The position numbers and the translations under genes were made by a program. A model generated the notes under the pieces. That model searched no databases. It worked only from the letters and a program-made list of their open reading frames with translations, and was not told the DNA's origin. Positions 1 through 8,631 of a DNA stretch of 45,779 nt are shown here, in pieces. Numbering within the stretch: position 1 is the stretch's first letter; every line of letters starts with the position of its first letter. The DNA lies in assembly GCA_030430845.1 (NCBI GenBank), contig JAUIKE010000054.1:1-45779 (forward strand). The letters are read 5' to 3'. This DNA is from Bacteroidia bacterium (GTDB taxonomy: Bacteria > Bacteroidota > Bacteroidia > Chitinophagales > Saprospiraceae).

Positions 1-90
1 TTTTGATCTGTCAAAGAACTTTGTTTTATCCCTTGGGATAAATGGGCTTTTTGTGTTTGAGAGTTAAAAAAAGTGTCAACTACTTTTGGC

Positions 91-175
91 AGCATGTGAA
101 ACATGCCTTAAAAAGACCTCCTAAAAGAATATTATTGGTTGTGTGAAAAGGCCGAAGGACTTTTTACACAACCCC
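91..175 (-). repeat. Partial copy of the dispersed palindromic element
   Basis: Read on the minus strand, this begins GGGGTTGTGTAAAAAG and folds into a near-perfect hairpin (left arm GGTTGTGTAAAAAG, right arm CTTTTCACACAACC, one mismatch), followed by the spacer AATAATATTCTTTT and the AGGAGGTC motif. These parts match the copies at 25787 and 45685 almost base for base. The central palindrome is reduced to GCATGT-gaa-ACATGC (92-106), and the mirror half expected to its left is not recognisable, so this copy is truncated or diverged. It lies just downstream of the VIT1-type gene and could act as its transcription terminator. Confidence 0.85.
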
Positions 176-189
176 GCGTCCTCAATTAT

Positions 190-945
190 TTATCTCAACA
201 AACCCTCCAGCACATCTCCCACAAAATAGGCCACAGCAGCAGCAATAGCGCCCAAAACAAGCGTCTCTAAAATCCCCTTCCACTTAGTCGTTTCCGTTAC
301 ATAGGTTTTCAGAAAACCGATGATCGTAAAGGCCAGGCCGGTCAGGATACAGGTCACCAGGAACATATTGCCGTCAAAACCAAAGATGTAATCCCATACA
401 TACATAACCAAGGGTACCAGACCAACCGTAATGAAGGCCAGGTAAGTAACCGCTCCGATCGCAAATGGCGACTTCCCATCCTTGATCATCTCCAATTCCT
501 CTTTCATCATGACGTCTACCCAGCGGTCTTTGTCAGCTGTGATCACGTCCACGACTTGCTCGAGTAATTCGCCTTCAAAGCCCTTGGCCGCATAAATATC
601 CCGAATCTCTTGTCTTTCCAGTTCCGGCAGGTTTTCTACCTCCCAGTATTCCACAGCTTTATGTTTCTCAAAGTTATCTCGCTCCGATTTCGTCGACAAA
701 TAAGCTCCCACCGACATCGAAAAGCCGTCAGCCAATAAATTCGCAAAACCCAAGATAATGATCACTGAGCTGTCCAAACCAGCCCCTACCGAACCGGCTA
801 CCACCGCAAAAGTCGTAACGCTTCCGTCAATGCCTCCATAAACAAATTCCCCTAAATATGCCTGATAGCGGTTGAGGAAGGATTGTTTGTTGTGGAGGCT
901 CTCCTCTTGATGTTGATTGGTTATATTTTGATTTATGGATGACAT
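190..945 (-). CDS. VIT1/CCC1-family Fe2+/Mn2+ transporter
   Basis: This 251-residue integral membrane protein belongs to the VIT1/CCC1 family, which moves ferrous iron or manganese across membranes. Five hydrophobic segments are visible at about residues 35-57, 60-83, 160-187, 192-215 and 223-248. The family motifs [15 protein letters not shown] (37-51) and [13 protein letters not shown] (72-84) flank the first two helices. Residues 85-157 form a Glu/Asp-rich helical cytoplasmic domain, which binds metal in plant VIT1. The length is normal for the family. The gene ends next to a copy of the dispersed repeat and starts 134 bp from the haem-binding gene, so it is probably transcribed on its own. 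Its position beside a metal-efflux locus fits a role in metal detoxification; the transported metal cannot be read from the sequence. Confidence 0.93.
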   Translation of the reverse strand: MSSINQNITNQHQEESLHNKQSFLNRYQAYLGEFVYGGIDGSVTTFAVVAGSVGAGLDSSVIIILGFANLLADGFSMSVGAYLSTKSERDNFEKHKAVEYWEVENLPELERQEIRDIYAAKGFEGELLEQVVDVITADKDRWVDVMMKEELEMIKDGKSPFAIGAVTYLAFITVGLVPLVMYVWDYIFGFDGNMFLVTCILTGLAFTIIGFLKTYVTETTKWKGILETLVLGAIAAAVAYFVGDVLEGLLR

Positions 946-1079
946 CTATGCTGGGTCTTTTTTATTTGTGTTCCGGGGATCAAAAAGGATTGTATTTCAA
1001 TCCGTGGTTCCTACTTTAAATAAGTGAAAAGCTCATAAAAAAATTCAATAAAATAACTTACACTCACAAAATATGACCA

Positions 1080-1547
1080 CTACTCCTGCGGTGCAATTTC
1101 TTTCTCCTTCTCCTTAAACCAATTCACAAGAAGATTAACTTGTTCATCGCTCAACTTGGCTTCCGGATGCATAGGTAAATAAGACGTCAATGGCATTTTA
1201 CCCTCTTCTACTTCTTCATAACATTCCTCCAGTTTGTGAGCCGCTTTTTTAGCAGAGTAAGTCCCCCAAATCGAGAAGTTCAAATGTCCTCGTCCTTCGT
1301 TGATATGCTTTTTGATCCACCAGGATACCGGAGCCACATTCGTATACCAGGGATACTTGGTTTCGTGAGAGTGACAATCATAGCAAGAAGCCTTCATTAA
1401 TGTGGCAATTTCTGCCGGAGGTGACATGATCGTCATAAACTCCTGGCTTTCCTCAACGGGAGGATTGTCCTTGTCAATTCTGACAAACTGGATCGCTACC
1501 AGGATGATCAACAATCCAATCAGGATTTTTTTTACAATTGCTTTCAT
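1080..1547 (-). CDS. Haem-binding domain protein (CxxCH), membrane anchored
   Basis: The 155-residue protein has one N-terminal hydrophobic helix (about residues 6-22) that acts as a signal or anchor, followed by a periplasmic domain with a single cytochrome c-type motif, CYDCH (55-59), in the context SCYDCHSHETKYPWY. This matches the Bacteroidota haem-binding domain family (PF14376-like). Met118, in EGKMPLTSY, is a possible sixth haem ligand. It follows the efflux adaptor by 61 bp that contain a strong hairpin, so it is probably the last gene of the metal-efflux operon or expressed at a reduced level from it. An electron-transfer or redox-sensing role is inference; no enzyme domain is present. 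Confidence 0.85.
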   Translation of the reverse strand: MKAIVKKILIGLLIILVAIQFVRIDKDNPPVEESQEFMTIMSPPAEIATLMKASCYDCHSHETKYPWYTNVAPVSWWIKKHINEGRGHLNFSIWGTYSAKKAAHKLEECYEEVEEGKMPLTSYLPMHPEAKLSDEQVNLLVNWFKEKEKEIAPQE

Positions 1548-1562
1548 GTTTTAGATTTTTGA

Positions 1563-1599
1563 ATGATAATTGGCGGGCTATCCGCCCGCCAATTATCAT
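1563..1599. terminator. 16-bp perfect hairpin between adaptor and haem-binding genes
   Basis: The arms ATGATAATTGGCGGGC (1563-1578) and GCCCGCCAATTATCAT (1584-1599) are exact inverse complements around a 5-nt loop. There is no long U-run after it in the minus-strand direction, so it may be an attenuator or an mRNA-end stabiliser that sets the ratio of efflux to haem-binding protein rather than a full terminator. Confidence 0.7.
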
Positions 1600-1608
1600 G
1601 TATTTATT

Positions 1609-2742
1609 TTATTCCCCCATACCATTCAAATAATACGCTCCTTTCGTCACAACCTTTTTTCCTTTTTCCGCTTCCGGAATAAGTACTTCGGCATATTTCC
1701 CGTCTTCTCTGCCCAGGCCAACTTCCACTTTTTGGAATCCGCCGGGCTCTTCAACGAATATAAAGGATTTTTCGCCGGTTCTCACTATGGCCGACAAAGG
1801 AAGTGCCTCTACGGTTTCTTCTTCTACATAGATTTTGGCCTGTACATAAGTCCCGGGGAAAACATCTACAGGATCCTTTTCAAAATGACCATGTACCAGA
1901 GCCGTTTTTTTCTCAATATCAATCATGCGGCCGATGCGATGTACTTCCCCTTTAAAAGTTTTTCCTGTGCCGGGAACCATTGCTTCCAGATGCTGGCCCT
2001 CCTTCACCTTTTCGAGGTCTTTGGCAAAGATTTGCAGCTCCAGGTGCATGTGATCCACATCCAAAATATCATATAACTTATCTTCCTCCATAATCAGTTT
2101 ACCCGGATTAATACCAACCTTGTGGATATAGCCGCTGATCGGAGCATAAATATTCAGGCGTGACTGGATTTGCCCCTCATCCAGTTTTTTTATGGAAAAA
2201 CCGAGTAGCTCCAATTCTACTTTCAATCCATTATGATGTGCAAGGGCGGTATTATAGTCCGCTTCGGCTTTTTCTACGGCCTTCAGAGAAGCGGCATCTT
2301 CAGAGGCCAGCTCTTTCTTGCGCTCAAAATCCTTTTTTAAGGCATCCAAACCAGCCCTGATTTCCAAATATTCTCGTTGTAATTTTACCAATTCCGGATG
2401 CGAAATAGTAGTAAGTACCTGCCCCTTTCTAACATAATCTCCAATGATTTGTGATACGGTTCCCACAAAGCCCTTGGTTTTACTATGAACCGATTGCATA
2501 TTGCTAGGCGGGATTTCGGCCACTCCATTACACTGAATAAAGCCTCCCATCAGGTATTCTTCCGGATAACCGGTTTCAATATCGGCCAACTGCATCTGAT
2601 CACTGGACAAAGACACTGCTGTTACGGAAGGCGCTTCTTCTATCGCGCTTTCTTCTATTGGGGGTTCTTCGACCTGGTTGTTACAAGCCGTCATTAACAG
2701 GAAAACAGTGAAGATCGTTATTATATAAATTAGCTTTTTCAT
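1609..2742 (-). CDS. RND efflux periplasmic adaptor (CusB/CzcB type), lipoprotein
   Basis: The 377-residue protein starts with a lipoprotein signal ending in the lipobox LMTAC (Cys20), so it is anchored to a membrane facing the periplasm. It then shows the membrane-fusion-protein order: a beta-barrel/lipoyl half around residues 60-110 with the motif KTKGFVGTVSQIIGDYVRKG, an alpha-helical hairpin at about 115-185 rich in K, E and L, the second lipoyl half with APISGYIHKVGINPGKLI, and C-terminal barrel and membrane-proximal domains. It should link the inner-membrane RND pump to the outer-membrane channel. Unlike many CusB proteins it lacks an N-terminal YHCPMHP-type heavy-metal domain. It lies 44 bp after the pump gene on the same strand, which indicates an operon. 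Close family: CzcB/CusB; the metal is not determined. Confidence 0.93.
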   Translation of the reverse strand: MKKLIYIITIFTVFLLMTACNNQVEEPPIEESAIEEAPSVTAVSLSSDQMQLADIETGYPEEYLMGGFIQCNGVAEIPPSNMQSVHSKTKGFVGTVSQIIGDYVRKGQVLTTISHPELVKLQREYLEIRAGLDALKKDFERKKELASEDAASLKAVEKAEADYNTALAHHNGLKVELELLGFSIKKLDEGQIQSRLNIYAPISGYIHKVGINPGKLIMEEDKLYDILDVDHMHLELQIFAKDLEKVKEGQHLEAMVPGTGKTFKGEVHRIGRMIDIEKKTALVHGHFEKDPVDVFPGTYVQAKIYVEEETVEALPLSAIVRTGEKSFIFVEEPGGFQKVEVGLGREDGKYAEVLIPEAEKGKKVVTKGAYYLNGMGE

Positions 2743-2786
2743 TTTATTCTATTTTATTTTTTTGTTGTTGGATTATAGTTCCTCGC

Positions 2787-5700
2787 TTACTCCACCAGGA
2801 ACCTCAGGTCAATGATGGTCTGGTTATATTGATTCACAGCATTCAGATACTCCAATTCGTTCTGCAGAGCCACATCGATACTCTGTAAATATTGAAAAAA
2901 GTCAATTTCGCCGGCTTGTAATTGCATGGAAGCCAGGCTTCTCAGCAGGCTAGCCTGAGAAAGCAGCTCAGAAGCAGCTCCTCTTAAATAGTCGTTGTAT
3001 TGCCGGGCCATCTGCTCCATTTTATCTCTCTCCCAACTCAGTTCCTGGCTGACCTGCTCCAGTCGCTGATCAGCCATCAGCCTCCGAACGCGATCTTCTT
3101 CTATTTTAGCTCTGCCGGCCTTTTTTACCAGAGGTACCGAAGTCCCTACACTCAATCCCTGAAAGGCATAATCCGGACGGATACTTTGATTAAAATACCC
3201 GAAACTCCACTGAGGAGCTAATTCCTTTTCGCTGACCTGGATCTGAGTTTCTGCAATGAGCTGTTGTTGTTCAAAAGGTTGAAGCAATTGCTGGTTCACT
3301 TCGAGATTGGGCGGGAAGGGCAAAACCACCAGATTGGTGTCCACTTGAATATCACTTTCAGAAATCCAGGCGGCGATGGCCAGCTCTTTCTTTGCTTTTT
3401 CTTCAGCCACTTGTTGCTGATTTAGCTGCTGCTTGATTTGCATGACCTTGCTTTCAGCCACCGACAACTGCAGGCGATCAATTTCCCCCTGATCGAATTG
3501 TAGCTGAGCTTTCCGGCGTAAAGACTCATACTGTTGTTCCTGGGCTAGCAGACTTCTCAGTCGAGCCGCTTCATGCGACCAGGCAAACCAGCGCCTTTGT
3601 ACCCGAGCAACAAGTTGTAATTCAACTACATCTTTTTGCTGATTGGCCAGCACAATTTCCTGCAAAGCCAGGTTTTTCCGCTTTTTATCCGCTCCTATGG
3701 CTCCCAGTCCTTGAGTGACCGAAAAGTTATAATCGATCAGGCTGGTATTCGTCTGCCCGATCGAAAGCAAAAAATCAGTAGCGGGCACTTTCCGCGCCTG
3801 GTCGAATTTTTGCTCCGCCAAATTAAACTGCAAATCGGCCATTTTCAGGTCCGGATGGTTGCTCAAGGCAGCATCAATGGCATCCTGTGGCCCGATTATA
3901 TTTATTTGGGCTTGCAGGATATTAAAGCCGAGCATCAGGATTAAAATTACCGGCATGCTTTTCATGGCATTCTTCATTTTTCGAGAGGGTCTGTTAAAAA
4001 TGAAATAGAGGATCGGCATCAACAAAAGAGTAAGCAAAGTAGCCGTTATTAATCCGCCAATGACCACCGTGGCTAATGGCTTTTGTACTTCGGCCCCATT
4101 AGAGGTTGACAAAGCCATCGGTAAGAAACCCAGCGCAGCAACCGTAGCCGTCATAAGTACCGGGCGGAGCCGGTCGAGGCTTCCTTTCACCACGACCTCC
4201 ATCAAATCAAGGCTGTTATCTTCCTGCCTCAGGCGATTGAAATAACTGATCAGCACAATACCATTCAGAACAGCTACCCCAAATAAGGCGATAAAGCCCA
4301 CACCTGCCGAAATACTAAAAGGCATTCCACGTAAAGCCAAGGCCGAGATCCCTCCAATAGCTGAAAGTGGTACGGCGGTAAAGATCATTAGAGCATACTT
4401 GAGCTGGCCAAAGGTGAAATACAAGAGAATGAAGATCAGGCCTAAGGCAAGCGGTACGGCTACCATCAGCCGAGCCTGTGCTTTTTCCAGGTTCTCAAAC
4501 TGCCCGCCATATCGGATCGAATAACCAGGAGGAACATCCAGGCGAGTGTCCAACTTTTGTCGGATCTCCTCCACCAGGCTCGCCACATCCCGATTTCGGA
4601 CGTTCACACCTATATTGATTCGCCGACGGGCATCTTCTCTGGATATTTGCATAGGGCCTTCTGTATATCGTACTTCAGCCACCTCACTCATGGGAATGGA
4701 TCGACCATCCGGTAAGGGAACAAACAGGCGCGCCAGATCTACGTCCTCACGGTAGACGGAATCCAGCCTCACCACCAGATCGAACTTCCGTTCATTTTCG
4801 AAAACGATCCCGGCCGATTCCCCGGCATAGGCCATTCTGACCAGGGTGTTCAGTTTTTCAATATCCAGATCATACTCTGCAATCTTCATGCGATTGAAAT
4901 CAATCTTTAATTGCGGCAAACCTTCCGTTTGATCTACCTTCACATCCGCAGCTCCCTGAATGCCTTTGATAATTAAAGCGGCCCGGTCGGCCACCGATTT
5001 TAACACCTCGGTATCCTCTCCAAAGATCTTTACCGCAATGTCCGTCTTTGCCCCCGTCATTAATTCATTAAAGCGCAACTGAATAGGCTGAGTAAATTCA
5101 AAGCTGGCGCCTGCTATAACCTCCAATTTTTCTTTCATTTTTTCTACCAGTTCTTCCCGTGTCCGGGCACTCGTCCAATCTTCTTTTTCTTTTAAAATGA
5201 TCATGATGTCTCCATCTTCGATGGCCATAGGGTCCGTAGGAACTTCGGCCGTACCAATTTTGGAAACGACATGTTCTACTTCAGGGAAATGTTCCAGTAA
5301 AACCGCTTCTGCCTTGGTAGCGGTACGGACACTTTCTTCCAGCGAACTTCCCGGCTGTATGGTCATTTGCATGGCCAAATCGCCTTCTTCCAGTGTGGGA
5401 ATGAATTCGGCCCCCATAGACCGAAACAGGACTGCAGCTCCGATGAAGGTAGCTAAAGCAAGTCCCAGAATTACATAAGGAAGCCTTAGCGCGGCTTTCA
5501 AGGTTGGACTATAGAGTTTTTTGATCCCGTTGATCAGTTTGTCCGACCAGGTGTTTTCTTCTTTGATTTTCCGAGGAAGGATCAAAGCGGACATAGCAGG
5601 CACATAGGTCAAAGAAAGGATCAAAGCTCCCAAAACCACAAAAGAAAAGGTGTAGGCCATCGGACGGAACATCTTCCCTTCAATACCGGTCAGCGTCATG

Positions 5701-7085
5701 ATCGGAATAAAAACTACCAGGATAATAAAAACGCCGAATACAGCAGATCGGAATAACTTCGCCGAGGCATCGACGATCTCTCCATCTAATTGTTCCTGAC
5801 TTAGCTGTTGTCCGGCATATTTCGAGGTCAATGCAAAAAGCACTCCTTCTACTATAATAACTGCACCATCCACCACGATCCCAAAGTCGATGGCACCCAA
5901 AGACATCAGGTTAGCGGAAACACCAAAAATGCGCATCATAATAAGGGCAAACAGCATCGCAAGGGGCACAATAGAAGCTACTATGACGCCTGCCCTCCAA
6001 TTCCCGAGTAAAAGGATAAGTACTGCGATTACGATCAGCCCCCCTTCCAGCAGATTGTGCTCAACGGTCTTAATCGTTTTGCCGACCAGATCTGCCCTAT
6101 CCAGATAAGGATAGAGTTCAATACCTTCCGGTAAAGATTTTTTCACTTCTTCCACTCGCTCCCGTACATTGGCGATCGCCTCAGAAGAGTTAGCCCCTTT
6201 TAACATCAGCGTAATACCCCCGACCGCTTCTCCTAGTCCGTCCATCGTCATAGCACCGAAACGTTTAGGACTTCCTAATTGTACTTTGGCTACATCACTG
6301 ATCATAACGGGAATACCTTCCCGATTATCCAGTACAATATTGCCGATATCCTCTTCTGAACGAACCAGGCCCTCTGTTCGGATGTAATAGGCATTTGTAT
6401 TTTTTTCTATATAGCTCCCTCCGCTGTTCTGATTGTTTTTCGCCAATGCATCAAAAACATCCTGAATGGAAAGCCGATAACTTTGGAGTGTAAATGGATC
6501 AATGGCGACCTCATACTGTTTCAAATAGCCTCCGAAGCTACTGACCTCGATAATACCTGAAATACCGGCCAGCTGCCGCTTGACGATCCAATCCTGGATC
6601 GTACGCAATTTCATGGCATCGTATTCGTGTTCATAGCCGGGCTTGACGCGCAGCACATATTGATATATCTCTCCCAGGCCGGTAGTAATCGGCATTAATT
6701 CCGGGCGCCCTAGTTCGGCCGGGATCTCCTGCTCAGCAATACCGATCTGTTCTTTCACAAATTGCCGGGCTTCAAGAATGGGTACAAAATCTTCAAAAAC
6801 AATGGTCACTACGGACAAGCCGAAGCGAGAGATCGAGCGGATCTCTATCACATTAGGAATGTTAGCCATGGCTACCTCCACCGGATACGTAATAAATTGT
6901 TCTACTTCCTGAGGCGCCAAAGAATTGGATACGGTTACGACCTGCACCTGGTTATTGGTGATATCCGGGACGGCATCTATGGGCAATTGCTGAAGAGACC
7001 AGATCCCCATTCCGACCATCCCTGCCAAAAATAAAAATATGATAAGCTTTTGCTTAACTGCAAAGCGGATTAATGTTTCAATCAT
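2787..7085 (-). CDS. CzcA/CusA-type RND metal pump fused to a TolC-like outer-membrane channel
   Basis: One continuous 1432-codon frame holds two proteins that are usually separate. Residues 1 to about 1030 are a heavy-metal RND permease: N-terminal helix, porter domains, and the family signature GAIDFGIVVDGAVIIVE with proton-relay Asp400 and Asp406. The segment QLRFNELMTGAKTDIAVKIFG resembles CzcA (divalent cations) more than CusA (Cu/Ag). After the last helix of the pump (LLLMPILYFIFNRPSRK), Met1037 starts what looks like a complete signal peptide (MKNAMKSMPVILILMLGFNILQAQ region), followed by about 370 residues of outer-membrane-factor sequence with two long amphipathic helical repeats (TolC/CusC family). 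Either the chain is cleaved at the internal signal or the fusion spans the envelope. It is followed by its adaptor gene (44 bp). Upstream lies a tandem 7-bp array and a decayed repeat. Confidence 0.93.
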   Translation of the reverse strand: MIETLIRFAVKQKLIIFLFLAGMVGMGIWSLQQLPIDAVPDITNNQVQVVTVSNSLAPQEVEQFITYPVEVAMANIPNVIEIRSISRFGLSVVTIVFEDFVPILEARQFVKEQIGIAEQEIPAELGRPELMPITTGLGEIYQYVLRVKPGYEHEYDAMKLRTIQDWIVKRQLAGISGIIEVSSFGGYLKQYEVAIDPFTLQSYRLSIQDVFDALAKNNQNSGGSYIEKNTNAYYIRTEGLVRSEEDIGNIVLDNREGIPVMISDVAKVQLGSPKRFGAMTMDGLGEAVGGITLMLKGANSSEAIANVRERVEEVKKSLPEGIELYPYLDRADLVGKTIKTVEHNLLEGGLIVIAVLILLLGNWRAGVIVASIVPLAMLFALIMMRIFGVSANLMSLGAIDFGIVVDGAVIIVEGVLFALTSKYAGQQLSQEQLDGEIVDASAKLFRSAVFGVFIILVVFIPIMTLTGIEGKMFRPMAYTFSFVVLGALILSLTYVPAMSALILPRKIKEENTWSDKLINGIKKLYSPTLKAALRLPYVILGLALATFIGAAVLFRSMGAEFIPTLEEGDLAMQMTIQPGSSLEESVRTATKAEAVLLEHFPEVEHVVSKIGTAEVPTDPMAIEDGDIMIILKEKEDWTSARTREELVEKMKEKLEVIAGASFEFTQPIQLRFNELMTGAKTDIAVKIFGEDTEVLKSVADRAALIIKGIQGAADVKVDQTEGLPQLKIDFNRMKIAEYDLDIEKLNTLVRMAYAGESAGIVFENERKFDLVVRLDSVYREDVDLARLFVPLPDGRSIPMSEVAEVRYTEGPMQISREDARRRINIGVNVRNRDVASLVEEIRQKLDTRLDVPPGYSIRYGGQFENLEKAQARLMVAVPLALGLIFILLYFTFGQLKYALMIFTAVPLSAIGGISALALRGMPFSISAGVGFIALFGVAVLNGIVLISYFNRLRQEDNSLDLMEVVVKGSLDRLRPVLMTATVAALGFLPMALSTSNGAEVQKPLATVVIGGLITATLLTLLLMPILYFIFNRPSRKMKNAMKSMPVILILMLGFNILQAQINIIGPQDAIDAALSNHPDLKMADLQFNLAEQKFDQARKVPATDFLLSIGQTNTSLIDYNFSVTQGLGAIGADKKRKNLALQEIVLANQQKDVVELQLVARVQRRWFAWSHEAARLRSLLAQEQQYESLRRKAQLQFDQGEIDRLQLSVAESKVMQIKQQLNQQQVAEEKAKKELAIAAWISESDIQVDTNLVVLPFPPNLEVNQQLLQPFEQQQLIAETQIQVSEKELAPQWSFGYFNQSIRPDYAFQGLSVGTSVPLVKKAGRAKIEEDRVRRLMADQRLEQVSQELSWERDKMEQMARQYNDYLRGAASELLSQASLLRSLASMQLQAGEIDFFQYLQSIDVALQNELEYLNAVNQYNQTIIDLRFLVE

Positions 7086-7090
7086 TTTAA

Positions 7091-7146
7091 TTGAGTATTG
7101 AGTATTGGGTACTGAGTATTGAGTATTGGGTAAAGAGTAGCAAGTA
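7091..7146. repeat. Tandem array of 7-bp units (TTGAGTA), 8 units
   Basis: Eight consecutive 7-bp units read TTGAGTA, TTGAGTA, TTGGGTA, CTGAGTA, TTGAGTA, TTGGGTA, AAGAGTA, GCAAGTA; the first six are nearly identical and the last two have decayed. The array begins 5 bp upstream of the start codon of the RND pump gene, so it occupies the place where its leader would be. It is one of four 7-8 bp word arrays in the window that abut a gene boundary. Confidence 0.9.
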
Positions 7147-7157
7147 AAACCACGGAT

Positions 7158-7303
7158 TTGTGTAAAAAACTTCTACCTGCCGGTAGACAGGCGTTCCTCG
7201 CTTGCCTGACAGCTATCAGGTTTTCACCCAAACCAAACAACCTCCTAAAAGAATTGTATTGGCTGGCGAAAAAGGCCGAAGGAACAAAGGACTTTTTACG
7301 CAG
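7158..7303 (-). repeat. Decayed copy of the dispersed palindromic element
   Basis: On the plus strand this copy runs from TTGTGTAAAAAACTTC to GACTTTTTACGCAG. It keeps AACCTCCTAAAAGAAT-TATTGG, the AAAAAGGCCGAAGG hairpin core and the GTTCCTCG block of the far arm, but the central palindrome is missing, an 8-bp insertion (AACAAAGG) is present, and a small CCTGCCGGTAGACAGG hairpin replaces part of one arm. Order and spacing match the complete element at 25787-25944. It sits between the His-rich protein gene and the pump gene, and so may terminate or modulate transcription into the pump. Confidence 0.75.
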
Positions 7304-7363
7304 TCTCCGGTAAACGTTTGCTGTTTACGGCTTGGAAAACAAGAAAATTTAAGTTGTACTTAG

Positions 7364-7828
7364 CTACCCAAGAAAATAGACAGGTGGTTGGAACAGCGTA
7401 GCGGAGTAGTTGAAATGATAATTAAGTAAGTAGAAAAACTCCGTTTTGGTATTACAAACCTCCATCGTTTGGCTCCGCTGAAAGGGTAAATCTACAACCA
7501 GTAAATTATTGGTACCTGAATTAAGAGAGTGATAGGGCAAATCATCATGTTCGTGCTCACCCTGATGTTCTGAAGGAGTGTAAAAATGAAAGCGCAAAAA
7601 ATCTACAAAGCCAACTTCCTCTCCATTTTGGATGGCCATCTCCCTGTGTTGGGTATAATGGCTCCACATATTAGGTACCTTTGCTAGCTGAGAAAAGTCA
7701 GTAGCCGGGAAAAAGCTTCCCAAGGTAAAATATATGGCCATGATGAATGAAAAGGCTTTCAATTTTTTAGCTTTATTTCTTACAAAGATATAGTTTAATA
7801 AAAAAAATTCAAGTGATCTTGGTCGCAT
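7364..7828 (-). CDS. Small His-rich protein preceding the metal-efflux genes
   Basis: This 154-residue protein has one hydrophobic segment (about residues 24-42, AFSFIMAIYFTLGSFFP) and then the motif PATDFSQLAKVPNMWSHYTQH and a His/acidic cluster HQGEHEHDD followed by LPYH (about 93-105). Short proteins of this kind (hydrophobic N-terminus, DFSxLxKxPxLxxHY, His-rich middle) commonly precede CusA/CzcA loci in Bacteroidota, from memory. A periplasmic metal-binding or sensing role is likely but not proven. Start is uncertain: Met1 at 7828 lies inside an inverted repeat (7818-7860), and Met30 at 7741 is the other ATG, but it would remove the front of the hydrophobic segment. It is 278 bp upstream of the pump gene, with repeats between them. 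Confidence 0.65.
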   Translation of the reverse strand: MRPRSLEFFLLNYIFVRNKAKKLKAFSFIMAIYFTLGSFFPATDFSQLAKVPNMWSHYTQHREMAIQNGEEVGFVDFLRFHFYTPSEHQGEHEHDDLPYHSLNSGTNNLLVVDLPFQRSQTMEVCNTKTEFFYLLNYHFNYSATLFQPPVYFLG

Positions 7829-7860
7829 ATAGAGATTTCCTATAGAGATTATAGACCAAG
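7818..7860. promoter_or_regulatory. Inverted and direct repeats in the divergent promoter region
   Basis: CTTGGTC (7818-7824) and GACCAAG (7854-7860) form an inverted repeat that encloses two direct copies of TATAGAGATT (7828-7837 and 7841-7850). The region separates the leftward His-rich protein gene from the rightward ECF sigma gene. The layout is typical of an operator region, but no regulator in the window is clearly tied to it. Confidence 0.4.
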
Positions 7861-7913
7861 CTTTATAATTTTATGCCCAAATCCTTATATTATTTTCAGC
7901 TTCAACTGTCAAA

Positions 7914-8483
7914 ATGGAAGAACCAGAAAAGCTCATAAAAGCCATCCAATTGGGAGACGAAAAAGCTTTTGAGAAGCTCTTTTATGAACATTATCACAAG
8001 TTATATCGTTTTTGCCGACAATATATTTTTGAAAAAGAAATAGCCGAAGAATTGGTTCAAGACGTCTTTATCTACATTTGGGAAAATCGCCGATCCCTTA
8101 TTATTTCCCGTTCCTTGTCCGCCTATTTGCATACCGCTGTTAAAAACAGAGCTTTAAACTATCTCAAAAGTAAGTACGCCCGCGAAAAACCACAACCGCT
8201 GGAGGAAGGTCTCATTACTTCCCTTAGTGAGACTGAAGAAAGCAGCCTGGATCAGCACCAATTACACCAACTTGTCCAACAAGGTATCCAGCAACTTCCC
8301 GAACGATGCCGGATTATCTTCACCCTAAGCCGGCAGGGGGGGCTAACCTACGACGAAATTGCCGAAGAATTGTCCATTTCCAAAGAGTCGGTAAAAAGTC
8401 AAATAAAAATCGCCCTACAAAAACTTAGGGCCTATTTGAAGGAATATTGGGAGATTTGGCTGATCTTTTTTCTAAATAATTAA
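7914..8483 (+). CDS. ECF RNA polymerase sigma factor, Bacteroidota FecI-like
   Basis: The 189-residue protein is a two-domain sigma-70 family member. Region 2 covers about residues 10-78 with AFEKLFYEHYHKLYRFC and the promoter-melting part AEELVQDVFIYIWENR; region 4 covers about 122-175 with LPERCRIIFTLSRQGGLTYDEIAEELSISKESVKSQI. This matches the Bacteroidota extracytoplasmic sigma family that pairs with FecR anti-sigma proteins and STN-containing TonB receptors. Both partners follow in the same orientation (8632 and 11548), so it probably drives the receptor genes on a signal from the outer membrane. The C-terminus ends in a hydrophobic tail (WEIWLIFFLNN), slightly longer than usual. A long palindrome separates it from the anti-sigma gene. 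Confidence 0.95.
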   Translation: MEEPEKLIKAIQLGDEKAFEKLFYEHYHKLYRFCRQYIFEKEIAEELVQDVFIYIWENRRSLIISRSLSAYLHTAVKNRALNYLKSKYAREKPQPLEEGLITSLSETEESSLDQHQLHQLVQQGIQQLPERCRIIFTLSRQGGLTYDEIAEELSISKESVKSQIKIALQKLRAYLKEYWEIWLIFFLNN

Positions 8484-8497
8484 CTGATGTTACGCCC

Positions 8498-8567
8498 TTT
8501 TCTATTACATCTGATAAAATAGGTTGCGGCGGCCGCCGCAACCTATTTTATCAGATGCAATAGAAAA
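8498..8567. terminator. 70-bp near-perfect palindrome between sigma and FecR genes
   Basis: Two 35-nt arms meet at 8532/8533 with no loop and only one mismatch (A8507 against C8558). The centre is GC-rich (GGTTGCGGCGG/CCGCCGCAACC, including a NotI site) and the outer arms are AT-rich. In RNA it would form a very stable hairpin. No U-run follows, so it may be a bidirectional or factor-assisted terminator, or an attenuator that lowers anti-sigma expression relative to sigma. Confidence 0.85.
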
Positions 8568-8631
8568 ATTAATTCAGTCTTTTCCCCCTCTTTGATTTTT
8601 TTGTTGTCTAAATAATTGAAAAGCATAAAAA

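Noticed and set aside
1570..2076. A plus-strand frame of 168 codons opposite the adaptor gene
   Set aside because: It lies wholly antisense to a clear RND adaptor and has no recognisable domain or start signal.
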